Shown here: positions 1 through 8,600 of the stretch, piece by piece | Layout: each line of letters begins with the position of its first letter | How positions within the stretch are numbered: position 1 is the first letter of the stretch | Made by a program: the position numbers and the translations under genes | Notes under the pieces: generated by a model | Database searches by the model: none | Told to the model about the DNA's origin: nothing | Seen by the model: the letters and a program-made list of their open reading frames with translations, nothing else | Origin: Coemansia sp. RSA 1804 | Taxonomy: Eukaryota; Kickxellomycota; Kickxellomycetes; Kickxellales; Kickxellaceae | Assembly: GCA_027578815.1 (NCBI GenBank) | Contig: JANBTH010000229.1 | Coordinates: 1 to 25,045 of the forward strand | Direction of reading: 5' to 3' | DNA: 25,045 nucleotides

Positions 1-1596
1 ATCGACGATGCGTTGGTTGAGCTGAAGAACTGTCTGCGTGAGGAGGTTGTTTGGGAGCGCAACACGGTTTGGCGCGATATGATTGCCAACGAGAGGATGG
101 TCAATGCGGTGGGTGTGCAGTCTCCGGATCTCGAGCATCCCACTACGGAGGCAATAGCGACTCTGAAGCCTCGTATGCTGACAAACACGCAGAAGCAGCT
201 GCTTAGGATCACGGCCTGCGTGGCGGTCTTTGCCATTGTGTGGGCGCTTCCGATGTTCAGCGGGCCAGAGCAGCAGCGCTGCTGGGCGATGCTTGTGTTT
301 GTGTCGCTGCTCTGGGCCACAGAGGCGCTGCCGCTCCATGTCACGGCCCTGCTTGTGCCGCTGCTGACTGTGGTGCTGGGCGTTATGCGGTCGTCAACAA
401 AGTCGCATGGGCATCTGGGAGCCGGCGAGGCGTCAAAGCTGGTGTTTTCGGCGATGTTCTCGTCGGTAATCATGCTTCTCCTCGGCGGGTTTGCGCTAGC
501 AGCAGCGCTGAGCAAGCACGACATTGCGCGGATCCTGGCGTCGTGGGTGCTGTCAAGGGCCGGGACTAGTCCAAAGACTGTGCTGCTGGCCAATATGCTG
601 GTGGCCACGTTTGCAAGCATGTGGATCTCGAATGTGGCAGCGCCCGTGTTGTGCTTCTCGCTGATCCGGCCGATTCTGCGGACGCTTCCCAACAACAGCT
701 CGTTTGCGCCGTGTCTCATCATCGGGATTGCGCTTGCGTCCAACGTCGGCGGAATGGCGTCGCCGATATCGTCGCCGCAGAACATCATTGCCATCAACAC
801 GATGCATCCGCCGCCGTCGTGGTTCCAGTGGTTTGCGGTGTCGGTTCCCGTGTGCCTGCTGTGCGATCTGGGCATCTGGGCGCTGCTGCTCGCCGTGTAC
901 CGGCCGCACAAGTCCACGCCGTCCATCCACCAGACCCGCTTTACCAGCGAAAAGTTCAACCGCCGCCAGATCTACGTGTGTCTGGTCACCGTGCTCACCA
1001 TTGCGCTCTGGTGCTTTGGTTCCAGCCTGGAGCCGTTTATTGGCGACATGGGCGTCATTGCCATTGTGCCGCTGGTGCTGCTGTTTGGCTTCCCCAAGGT
1101 GCTGAGCAAGGAGGACTTCAACAACTTCCTGTGGACCGTGGTTATCCTGGCCATGGGCGGCATTGTGCTTGGGCGCGCAGTTGATTCCAGCGGGCTTCTC
1201 CACGAGCTGGCCAGCAGGATCGAGGTCCTGGTCGACGGGTTCCCGCTCTTCACGGTGATGTGCGTGTTCTGTGGGCTGATCCTCGTGTGCTGCACCTTCA
1301 TCTCGCATACCGTTGGCTCTCTGATCATCCTGCCCATCGTGTCTGAGGTCGGCGCCCGGCTGCCCGAGCCCCATAGCAGGCTGCTGGTTATGGGCGCTGC
1401 GCTCATGGCGTCCGGCGCTATGGGGCTGCCGGTCTCTGGCTTCCCGAATATGAACGCCATTATGCTCGAGGACACCCTTGGCAACCCCTACCTCACCACC
1501 ATGGACTTTTTCAAGGCTGGCGTCCCCTCCAGTGTCATTGCATACGCCGTGGTCATCACTGTTGGGTACCTTGTCATGTACATGCTTGGGTTTTAA
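1..1596 (+). CDS. PHO91: Low-affinity phosphate transporter, PHO87/90/91 type (C-terminal part, 5' truncated)
   Basis: The frame is open from base 1, so the start and the expected N-terminal SPX domain lie outside the window; 531 residues remain. The first residues, up to VWERNTVWRDM, resemble the linker that joins the SPX domain to the membrane part in yeast Pho87/Pho90/Pho91. After it come about 11-12 hydrophobic segments typical of the divalent-anion:sodium symporter (DASS) superfamily, starting near base 200 and ending with the last residues. The family's substrate-site signatures are visible as ASPISSPQN (near base 770) and GLPVSGFPNMNA (near base 1430). Members move inorganic phosphate across the plasma membrane (Pho87/90) or out of the vacuole (Pho91), and their SPX domain senses inositol polyphosphates. 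Which paralogue this is cannot be settled without the N-terminus; Pho91 is my best guess. The gene ends with TAA. Confidence 0.82.
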   Translation: MDDALVELKNCLREEVVWERNTVWRDMIANERMVNAVGVQSPDLEHPTTEAIATLKPRMLTNTQKQLLRITACVAVFAIVWALPMFSGPEQQRCWAMLVFVSLLWATEALPLHVTALLVPLLTVVLGVMRSSTKSHGHLGAGEASKLVFSAMFSSVIMLLLGGFALAAALSKHDIARILASWVLSRAGTSPKTVLLANMLVATFASMWISNVAAPVLCFSLIRPILRTLPNNSSFAPCLIIGIALASNVGGMASPISSPQNIIAINTMHPPPSWFQWFAVSVPVCLLCDLGIWALLLAVYRPHKSTPSIHQTRFTSEKFNRRQIYVCLVTVLTIALWCFGSSLEPFIGDMGVIAIVPLVLLFGFPKVLSKEDFNNFLWTVVILAMGGIVLGRAVDSSGLLHELASRIEVLVDGFPLFTVMCVFCGLILVCCTFISHTVGSLIILPIVSEVGARLPEPHSRLLVMGAALMASGAMGLPVSGFPNMNAIMLEDTLGNPYLTTMDFFKAGVPSSVIAYAVVITVGYLVMYMLGF

Positions 1597-1667
1597 CAAG
1601 CCCTTTCATATCATTTCATTTCACATTTCATTTTTTTCTTCTTCCGCATATCTGTCAGCTGAGGCTT

Positions 1668-1673
1668 AATAAA
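1668..1673 (+). terminator. Candidate poly(A) signal of the phosphate transporter gene
   Basis: An exact AATAAA lies 72 bases after the transporter stop codon, a usual distance for a eukaryotic cleavage/polyadenylation signal. Confidence 0.5.
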
Positions 1674-1890
1674 CTAAACAAGCTAAAAACGGGACTTTTC
1701 ATTGACTGATCATCACTTTTTCTTTTGGCTCTTTTTTATATTTCTTTCTTTTGCATTTGTAATTCCAATTCCAGTTTGCTTGCTGCTTTTCTCCCTTTCT
1801 TTTGTTTCTAATTGCAGAGCTTCTTATTGCGCGCGTGTGGATTGCGATGCCCCACTATAGAAGAATCTCCTCCACCTCCTTGTAAGCGAC

Positions 1891-1912
1891 ACATACATAC
1901 ATACACACACAT
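1891..1912 (+). repeat. ACAT/AC microsatellite in the GTPase leader
   Basis: Three ACAT units run into an AC repeat within a 22-base tract, ending 13 bases before the ATG of the GTPase gene. It probably sits in the 5' leader. Confidence 0.6.
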
Positions 1913-1925
1913 AAATACGCAGACA

Positions 1926-2564
1926 ATGTTCACGCTGGTGTCCGGGGCATACCGGTACTTTACGCGACTGGACGAGTACAATGTTCTGATTCTCGGGCCC
2001 GACGGGGCGGGGAAGACCGCGCTGCTGGAGCGGATAAAGAGTATATACACGGGGGCATCGGGCATACCGATGGAGAAGATCCAGCCCACGGTTGGTGTGA
2101 ATATCGGCAAGGTGCATCTCCGGAGAGTGCTGGTCAAGTTCATGGATCTCGGCGGCGAGAAGGAGCTGCGCGGGATCTGGGAGGCGTACTTTGGCGACTG
2201 CCATGCGGTGCTCTTTGTCCTGGATTCATCCTTGGACCGTGTTGATGGTAAGGGTAAGGGGAGGGGGATGGACGAGGTCAGGGATGTTCTGCTGAAATTG
2301 GTGCAGGCTCCCGAGCTCGCCGGACTCCCCCTCATGGTGCTTGCCAATAAGCAGGATCTCGGCGCGGACGCCGATGCGGAGTCGTCCTTGGCTCTGGTTA
2401 AGGAAATGGTCAACGGTTTGGCCGATTACATGGATGGCCGCCATGTCCGTGTTATTGGGTCGTCGGCTGCCGATGGCCACGGCGTGCGTGGTGCTGTCGA
2501 CTGGCTTTGCACCAGGATGATCGAGAACCGCGCTATTCGGCCTCCCATGGTATCCGACGTCTAG
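1926..2564 (+). CDS. ARL3: ARF-related small GTPase (Arl3p/ARFRP1 family)
   Basis: The protein has 212 residues. It matches the yeast Arl3p / animal ARFRP1 subfamily of Arf GTPases: it starts MFTLVSGAYRYF, where Arfs have Met-Gly. In yeast the Met-Phe start is acetylated by NatC and targets the protein to the Golgi through Sys1, so no myristoylation is expected. The nucleotide-binding motifs are the P-loop GPDGAGKT (24-31), Thr55 in PTVG, DLGG (74-77), NKQD (141-144) and a G5 SSA (179-181). Family members act at the trans-Golgi upstream of Arl1 and golgin recruitment. Two oddities are that the nearly invariant WDxGGQ becomes MDLGGE, replacing the catalytic Gln with Glu78, and a short Gly/Lys-rich insertion at 108-115. 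The start is chosen by the family N-terminus; the frame stays open upstream but has no ATG. The name is the yeast one and is not the orthologue of human ARL3. Confidence 0.88.
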   Translation: MFTLVSGAYRYFTRLDEYNVLILGPDGAGKTALLERIKSIYTGASGIPMEKIQPTVGVNIGKVHLRRVLVKFMDLGGEKELRGIWEAYFGDCHAVLFVLDSSLDRVDGKGKGRGMDEVRDVLLKLVQAPELAGLPLMVLANKQDLGADADAESSLALVKEMVNGLADYMDGRHVRVIGSSAADGHGVRGAVDWLCTRMIENRAIRPPMVSDV

Positions 2565-2737
2565 CTGGTTATTGTTATTTGTTGAGTTGGGTTGTTTGCT
2601 TGTTGCTGAGGCACTGATTTTGTTAGACGTCAGATCAAGCCCAAAAATTAAAAAAAAAACAAACTGAAAAATAACCTCGGCCTTAATTTCTCCCACTACA
2701 CTTTCTTCCCTTGTCTTCTTTTGCTGCATTGTTGTTT

Positions 2738-2745
2738 TATATAAA
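2738..2745 (+). promoter_or_regulatory. Candidate TATA box of the double zinc-ribbon gene
   Basis: The exact sequence TATATAAA lies 38 bases before the ATG at 2784. If used, it would give a very short leader. Placement is plausible but no start site is known. Confidence 0.35.
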
Positions 2746-2783
2746 TTACTTTCTTATTTCCTACTTAAATAGAAGAACGGGTG

Positions 2784-3716
2784 ATGGGTTCAACAAGACT
2801 CGATGTAATCACCGGACGCATGTCCAAGCTCATGCTTAAACGCTGGTCAATGCTGGCTGAAATGTGCACAATAGACGGTTGCAGCTCGCCGCTTATGCGT
2901 GATCCAGCCACCGGTGACACCAAATGCGTGTGGCACGACGGCAGGGAGTTGTTTCCGGATGAGCTGACACAGGAAGAAGAGGAAGAAGATGAGGAAAAGG
3001 AGAGCAACATTGTTGCTGTTGGTGAAGAGACTGGCAAAGCCAAGGATACCGCCGACACGACAGACGAAAAGATGGGCACACATGCGGTAGATAGGCCAGA
3101 GAAAGAAGAAGAAACAACCGCCCCTACTTCTGACGATTCTTTAGACGCAGTGCTTCCTGATGACGGTGAAGACGAGCACACGAGAAGAATGCGCAGGGAG
3201 AGGCGTGAGCAGGACGATCGTGCTGGTCAGCTTATCGCAAAACGGATGCTGCAGGGCTGGAGGATGATTGACCGGCCGTGTCCTAACAAGGCATGTCGTT
3301 CTGTTCCGCTTGTTCAGGACAAGGAGAGGATGCAGTTCTGTGTGGTGTGTGAGCAACGGTACATGGATGAGGCCGATTATGTGCAGAAATACGGATCGTT
3401 GGAACAGAACAAGCTCCATCATACGTCGGATGAAGCATTGCCTAAAGCCCCGGAAATCGTTGCTCCTCCGGAAAAGCCGGAGCTTAAAGCAAAGGATAAG
3501 AAACAGAGGCAAAGGCAGCCAGAAACAAACCCAGGCACCACTAGCTCTACCAGAGCCGCCACTCAGGAGGCAATCGATGCGCTGAATGCTAAAATAGTCG
3601 ATCTTTCGGCTCGGCTGGCGAAAACCACGCGTCTGAAGGATATCGTTCGCATCACCAAGGCTATTGCGTCATGTGCAAAGGCTATCCGCCAGTGCCAAAA
3701 GCTGTCGTCGATCTAA
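2784..3716 (+). CDS. Double zinc-ribbon protein of the Sjogren/scleroderma autoantigen 1 (ZNRD2) type
   Basis: The protein has 310 residues. Two copies of the Auto_anti-p27 zinc-ribbon module (PF06677 type) are visible. The first, about residues 12-54, has Cys28, Cys33, Cys48 and His51; the second, about 148-195, has Cys166, Cys171, Cys186 and Cys189. Each is preceded by the family's helix (SKLMLKRWSMLAEMC and AKRMLQGWRMIDRPC). A very acidic, Glu-rich linker (62-135) separates them, and the C-terminus (about 258-307) is Lys/Ala-rich and likely helical, perhaps a coiled coil. The human relative ZNRD2/SSSCA1 is a small protein with one ribbon; its molecular role is not well defined, so I give no function. 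The ATG at 2784 is the first in frame, preceded by an in-frame GTG that I ignore. Confidence 0.75.
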   Translation: MGSTRLDVITGRMSKLMLKRWSMLAEMCTIDGCSSPLMRDPATGDTKCVWHDGRELFPDELTQEEEEEDEEKESNIVAVGEETGKAKDTADTTDEKMGTHAVDRPEKEEETTAPTSDDSLDAVLPDDGEDEHTRRMRRERREQDDRAGQLIAKRMLQGWRMIDRPCPNKACRSVPLVQDKERMQFCVVCEQRYMDEADYVQKYGSLEQNKLHHTSDEALPKAPEIVAPPEKPELKAKDKKQRQRQPETNPGTTSSTRAATQEAIDALNAKIVDLSARLAKTTRLKDIVRITKAIASCAKAIRQCQKLSSI

Positions 3717-3793
3717 GTGAGCACTTCAGATTTCTTTTTTTTTGCGCAGCACAGCAATGAATGAACGATCGGTTCTTGTGTGATCATGTTTAC

Positions 3794-3799
3794 AATAAA
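3794..3799 (+). terminator. Candidate poly(A) signal of the double zinc-ribbon gene
   Basis: AATAAA followed by an A run lies 78 bases after the stop codon, before the T-rich leader of the next gene. Confidence 0.5.
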
Positions 3800-3950
3800 A
3801 AAAGTAAATCAAGCACGATGAGATGAAGCCTTTTTTCTTCTTTTCTTTTTGTTTTGCTTTGATCAAAATATCAATTTGTTTATTTACATATTTGCACTTT
3901 CCTTTAATTTGCAGCGGATTCACAAATAAAGTGAAACAAAGTACAAAGCA

Positions 3951-3980
3951 ATGGCCTCCTCAGCATCGAAATCAGCTTCC

Positions 3981-4023
<43 letters not shown>

Positions 4024-4994
4024 CACTTCCGTGGGTGGAAAAGTACCGCCCCACAGAGCTGAAGGACGTTGTCGGGAACCAGGATACAGTCGATCGCCTC
4101 AACGTTATTGCACTGAGTGGGAACATCCCAAACCTCGTGCTGGCAGGAGCACCAGGAATAGGCAAGACCACCAGCATCCTGTGTCTTGCACACACGCTGC
4201 TGGGGCCAGCATACAAGGAGGCGGTGCTTGAGCTGAATGCGTCGGACGACCGTGGTATCGATGTTGTGCGCAACCGCATCAAATCGTTTGCGCAGAAGAA
4301 GGTCAACCTACCGGCTGGGCGGCACAAGATCATTATCCTTGACGAGGCCGACAGCATGACGCCTGGCGCGCAGCAGGCGCTGCGGCGCACGATGGAGATA
4401 TACTCGAATACCACGCGGTTTGCGTTGGCGTGCAATCTGTCGGACAAGATCATCGAGCCGATCCAGAGTCGTTGCGCGATCCTGCGGTTCGGCAAATTGC
4501 AGAACGACCAGGTGCTGCGCAGACTTGTTGAGATCTGTCGGTTTGAATCCGTCGAGTATACCCCCGAGGGTCTGGAGGCCGTTGCGTTTTCGGCCGACGG
4601 CGATATGCGCCAGGCTATCAATAACCTGCAGTCCACGGCCAGTGGGTTTGGCCTCGTCTCCCCCGACAACGTGTTCCGCGTATGCGACCAGCCGCACCCG
4701 GTCGTTATTCGCAAGATGCTTGCCAGCTGCAGCAAAGGCGAGGTCGATGACGCCGTCACCTGCATCAGTCTGCTGTGGTCGCAGGGATACTCTGCCGTGG
4801 ATATCATCACGTCTGTGTTCCGCGTTGTCAAGGTCTACGACGAGATCGATGAGGATAAGAAACTCCGGTTTGTGCGCGAGATCGGTGTCACTCATATGCG
4901 TATCGTTGATGGGCTCCAGACCCTGGTGCAGCTCCAGGGCCTTGCTGCGCGTCTATGTAGGCTTGCACTGCCTGAGGCTGCGTTTAATGTGTAG
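3951..4994 (+). CDS. RFC4: Replication factor C subunit 4 (yeast Rfc4, human RFC2 orthologue)
   Basis: This AAA+ clamp-loader subunit of 347 residues helps load PCNA at primer-template junctions during DNA replication and repair; the small RFC subunits also serve in the Rad24, Ctf18 and Elg1 loaders. The RFC boxes appear in order: LPWVEKYRP (26-34), Walker A GAPGIGKT (66-73), LNASDDRG (95-102), Walker B LDEAD (130-134), the SRC motif with the arginine finger (173-175) and GDMRQAINNLQS. The LPWVEKYRP start, VVGN, the DRGIDVVRN stretch and the C-terminal HMRI...LQLQGLAARL region point to yeast Rfc4/human RFC2 rather than the other small subunits. Residues 11-24 are a run of 14 Asn, absent from the yeast and human proteins as I know them, placed in the N-terminal tail before the AAA+ domain. 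Confidence 0.95.
3981..4022 (+). repeat. (AAC)14 trinucleotide repeat coding for polyasparagine
   Basis: Fourteen uninterrupted AAC codons lie inside the RFC4 reading frame. With no synonymous AAT interruptions, the tract is a pure microsatellite and likely length-variable. Confidence 0.95.
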
Positions 4995-5142
4995 GCCGTT
5001 GGTAGTCAGCTGTCATATTAGGATATAAAGGTATTTTATCTGTAAGCAGCTTTGAAAGAAAAGGAAATACGCCAACTGCCAGGAACCTTATCTGGTGCTG
5101 TATTTTTTGCACACAAGATGATTCCAAATTTGCGTTTGTTGA

Positions 5143-5148
5143 AATAAA
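5143..5148 (+). terminator. Candidate poly(A) signal of RFC4
   Basis: An exact AATAAA occurs 149 bases after the RFC4 stop codon, the first such hexamer downstream. Confidence 0.45.
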
Positions 5149-5312
5149 CTTTAGAGATGTCAAAGTCGTGACGTTTTCTTTTTTAATCGTAACCATTAGA
5201 TGCAGCGCGTGAGATTGGTGTGCGTCTGAAGCTTTGATTTGTCACTCCTGGTGACTTGCTTTAATGGCACCAAGTCTTCACAAGGGAAAAAAATGCCCAA
5301 CCCGCGCAACAG

Positions 5313-5336
5313 CAGTCAGGCAGTCAAGCAGTCAGG
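5313..5336 (+). repeat. Three-unit 8-bp tandem repeat upstream of NTE1
   Basis: Three adjacent units of CAGTCAGG occur, the middle one with a single change (CAGTCAAG). The repeat lies about 300 bases before the NTE1 ATG, directly before the pyrimidine-rich tract, so it could be a promoter element or a neutral short repeat. Confidence 0.6.
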
Positions 5337-5630
5337 CGGCGTTCTTTCTCTTCTCTATCTCCACTTTCTTTTGCTTTTAATTTAGTCTTTTCCTTTTTTC
5401 CTTTCATCTTTTCTTCTTCTTCTGTGAATATAATAGACTCCAGAGTATCGGAATATTTACCAACAATATACCACAATCCCCTCATTTTCTCAGCCAGCCT
5501 TTTCTTTCCCTCTCGCTGCTCTCATCTTTGCTATTTTTTTCATTCTATTCAACTTTCTTTTCCTTTCTTGTACTTTAATACCTTTTTAACAACAGTAAAA
5601 CAAAGCCAAAAAGGCGTGGCGCGTTGGAAC

Positions 5631-8600
5631 ATGGTATTTCGCCATATTCCGTTTCCGCGTCGGGCATGTACTTTGAGGAGTCTTGTCCTATCGGCGGTAC
5701 TCCTGGCAGCCTGCGGGATTGTGCTTGTCGCAGCAACGGCGATGGGTGTATCAGAGTGCGCCATATCGAATGATCCATCATCAGACAGCAATGCGATGGA
5801 GCTTGGTCTCCAAGTTGAGTCACTCGATCCGATCGAGACAGAGCATGCTGTGCGACGCAGCTTTCTCTACCACGTGTTCTCGGTGGTTTGCACGATACTG
5901 GTCTCAATCGCAGTCGTCGTAGGGTTTCTGGTGTTTGATGTGATTGTACCGCTGTTCTTGTTCATCGTGCACATTCTGCTGTACACAACAACTTCAATAA
6001 AGGCCGCCATGTGCGCCGCTCTGGTCGGCGCTATCTGCGGGCTCTACTACTTTCGCTACTTTTATGCGGCGCCGAAAAAATCACCCGCCTCGGATAATAA
6101 ACGCAGTACCGGTGTCCCCAGCCGTCAGGGCTCGTCCTCGGGATTCGATCTCCACCCTGATGTCACGCATACGGAGGATTCCGACGGCGCTAGTTACATG
6201 GCCTCATTGGAGGCACGGAGCACATACTCTAGCATCAAGAGCAGCAAAAGAGCAGCAGAAGCAGCTGCGGCGGCGGCGGCTGCCACGTCGGGATTAGCCG
6301 GGGTAGGTTTCCCCGCAGACTTTCTGAGCATGTTTATGAAGAGCATTAGCATATTTGGATACATCGAGGAGCCAGTGTTCCACGAGTTCTCTCGCCAGCT
6401 GCAGACGCGACGTCTTTTAGCCGGCGAGCGCATGTTTGACAGCGAAGAAGACCGCGACGACCAGAACTTTTACGTAGTTATAGATGGCCAGGTTCAGATA
6501 TATTTGGCAGATAGTATGGCTGTTGTGCCTGCTGCGCACTCGCTGTCAGGAGCCGAAAGCGAGACTGGTGCTTCGGGTGCCGATGGATGGACAGAAGTAT
6601 TCGATGAAGGCGGACATGGATATTCGTCCGATGTGGAAAGTACACGGTCGACGGATAGCGGCGGTTCTGTGGATCGGTCAAACAGCGAAGCGAGGTCAGC
6701 ACATTTCATGCAGCAGACTCAGTCTTCGACGTCAACCACACCTGCAGCATCAGCATCTTCGGCAATTCTGCTTAACGTTGTTGGGCCTGGAGACGTGCTT
6801 TCCAGCCTCTTCTCGATTCTTAGCCTGTTTACTGCCGGCGTGCCACTGAGACATGGATCCGTCGAGCGCCAGCCGTTCAATTCTATCTCCACTGCCACTT
6901 CGATCCACTCGTCCCCAATAGCCACTCAGAATCCAGGGCAGCGCTATCCGATGGATCTTCATCTGGACGATGTGCATCACATGCAAATGCATGGCAGCGC
7001 CCAAACACAAGCCGCACACAGTCCGCGTGGCTCCCAGCAGACTTTTATTTCTCAGCAAGCGCCCCTTACAACAGCATCCGCCGGTGGCCATGAGACCAAA
7101 TATTTTCCATATCCCGACGATGAAAGCCATATTGCGCAGCAGCCACCACTGTCTGCCAGCAGTGGCGGTATCTTTGGATACACCCGGCAAGAAGTAGCGG
7201 ATACAGCTCGGCCATTGCGACCAAACGTCGTGGCACGGGCCACTGTGGACACAACATTGGCAATGATCCCAGCTAGCGCCTTTCAGCGTGTGACCAGGCT
7301 CTATCCGAAAGCGGCTTCACACATTCTGCAGGTCATTTTGACTCGGCTGCAGCGGGTGACCTTTGCCACACTCTACGACTACCTTGATCTCCCAGACGAG
7401 CTTGTATCAATTGAGCGAGCAATCAGCAACCTTGCAAAATGCCCATTGGAAAACGATATAGCTCAGAGCAGCACGATGCAGGACATCAAGAATATCCACA
7501 AGGCTTCTCAGAAAGCCGAGATGCTCCAACTCCAGATTCCTCAGTCGCCAATGCTGGGCCAGAGGCCATCGCTACTCTCGACCCGAGCATCGCCGACATC
7601 TGGATTGGTGGCGGCTAACTATGCCATGCGCTTGGGCTCGACTAATACACTCCAGTCATCGTGGAAAGTGACCCACTCGAATCTGCAGGCCATTGCGAGA
7701 AAAGTGTCTTTGCGGCAGGCAGCACTTCCCGTGCGTGTAGCGGAGCACGATGCTGGTAACGGAGATGGAAACAAAATGAGCATTGAGAGCCAGACACCCG
7801 TGTATGATCCGCATGTTCTGGGTACAGTCAGGCACCGTCGTTCTGGCAGCGACAGTGCGCGTGGGCCCGCAGTCCCCAAAGAGGAGGATCTCGAAAGCCT
7901 ACGCAGATCTGTTCTTTACCAGATGTGCGATTCCCTGGGCTTGAATCCTCATTCAGCTGATGGCAGATTCTCCCAGGGCATTGGCGAAAGGCATCACAAG
8001 CACCATCATGGTTCAGTGTCAAGGGGCTACAATGGACAAACAGCCTCATCAAGTACGTCTGTCAGCCGTAGATCGAGCACGCATCGCAAAATTCCACGAA
8101 CAGAGCATGTCTTGCCATTGCTCCAGCAGATTGGCGCTTCAGACGGCAAGCGAAGCGCCGGTGGTACACTGCCAAAGCCATTAACCGAGATACCTTCGCT
8201 CGTGGGTGAGCTAGAACTATACATTATTCCAGACGACTTTACGCTAGTCCAGCAGGGACAGAGACCTCACGGACTGTACGTGATTCTAGATGGCAAGGTG
8301 GAGATAACGCACAGAGACTCGGTCAAGGACTTTACGGGGATTGAAAAGGACGGAAGGGCAGCGACCTTTGGCACACAGGACAGCACAGGCAATTTCAAGG
8401 GCGGCGGAGCGTCTATGAGTATCAGCGATGCTGCACAGCAGATGACGCGCCTTGCCAAGAAGGCAGGTGTGCGATTTGAAAGTCGGAGCAGTCAGGAGAC
8501 TGCTAATGCCAAAGGACAGAGTCACGTTCGAGCATCCAGTCATCATCGAAGCAGCAAGGTTGATGACTATGATGATGACAACGAACGTGTATCGAACTTT

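Larger units (their letters stand above)
1597..1925. other. Intergenic spacer between the phosphate transporter and the ARL3-type GTPase
   Basis: This AT-rich spacer holds the 3' end signal of the transporter at 1668-1673, a T/C-rich tract at about 1700-1810 that probably belongs to the promoter or leader of the GTPase gene, and an ACAT-type microsatellite just before the GTPase start. I see no gene or RNA in it. Confidence 0.6.
4995..5630. other. Intergenic region between RFC4 and NTE1
   Basis: These 636 bases hold the RFC4 3' end (AATAAA at 5143-5148), then the NTE1 upstream region: a short three-unit tandem repeat at 5313-5336 and a long CT-rich tract from about 5340 to 5580. Part of this tract is open in frame with NTE1 from a GTG at 5424, but the run of Ser, Phe, Leu and Pro codons simply reflects pyrimidine richness. 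I see no tRNA or other RNA gene. Confidence 0.55.

Noticed and set aside
553..1599. Long open frame on the minus strand opposite the phosphate transporter
   Set aside because: It is a shadow of the membrane-protein frame: His/Arg/Gln/Asp-rich with no domain, while the plus strand reads as a clear transporter.
4245..4247. Asp instead of Asn in the LNASNDRG box of RFC4
   Set aside because: As I recall, yeast Rfc4 also has LNASDDRG, so this is a feature of the fungal subunit rather than an anomaly.
5241..5255. Small hairpin GTCAC-TCCTG-GTGAC as an RNA gene or terminator
   Set aside because: A five-base stem is too short to mean much, and no tRNA A/B box or snoRNA box accompanies it.
5424..5630. 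69-residue N-terminal extension of NTE1 from a GTG
   Set aside because: It has no ATG, its Ser/Phe/Leu/Pro content reflects the CT-rich leader, and the ATG at 5631 has a good context and starts just before the first membrane segment.
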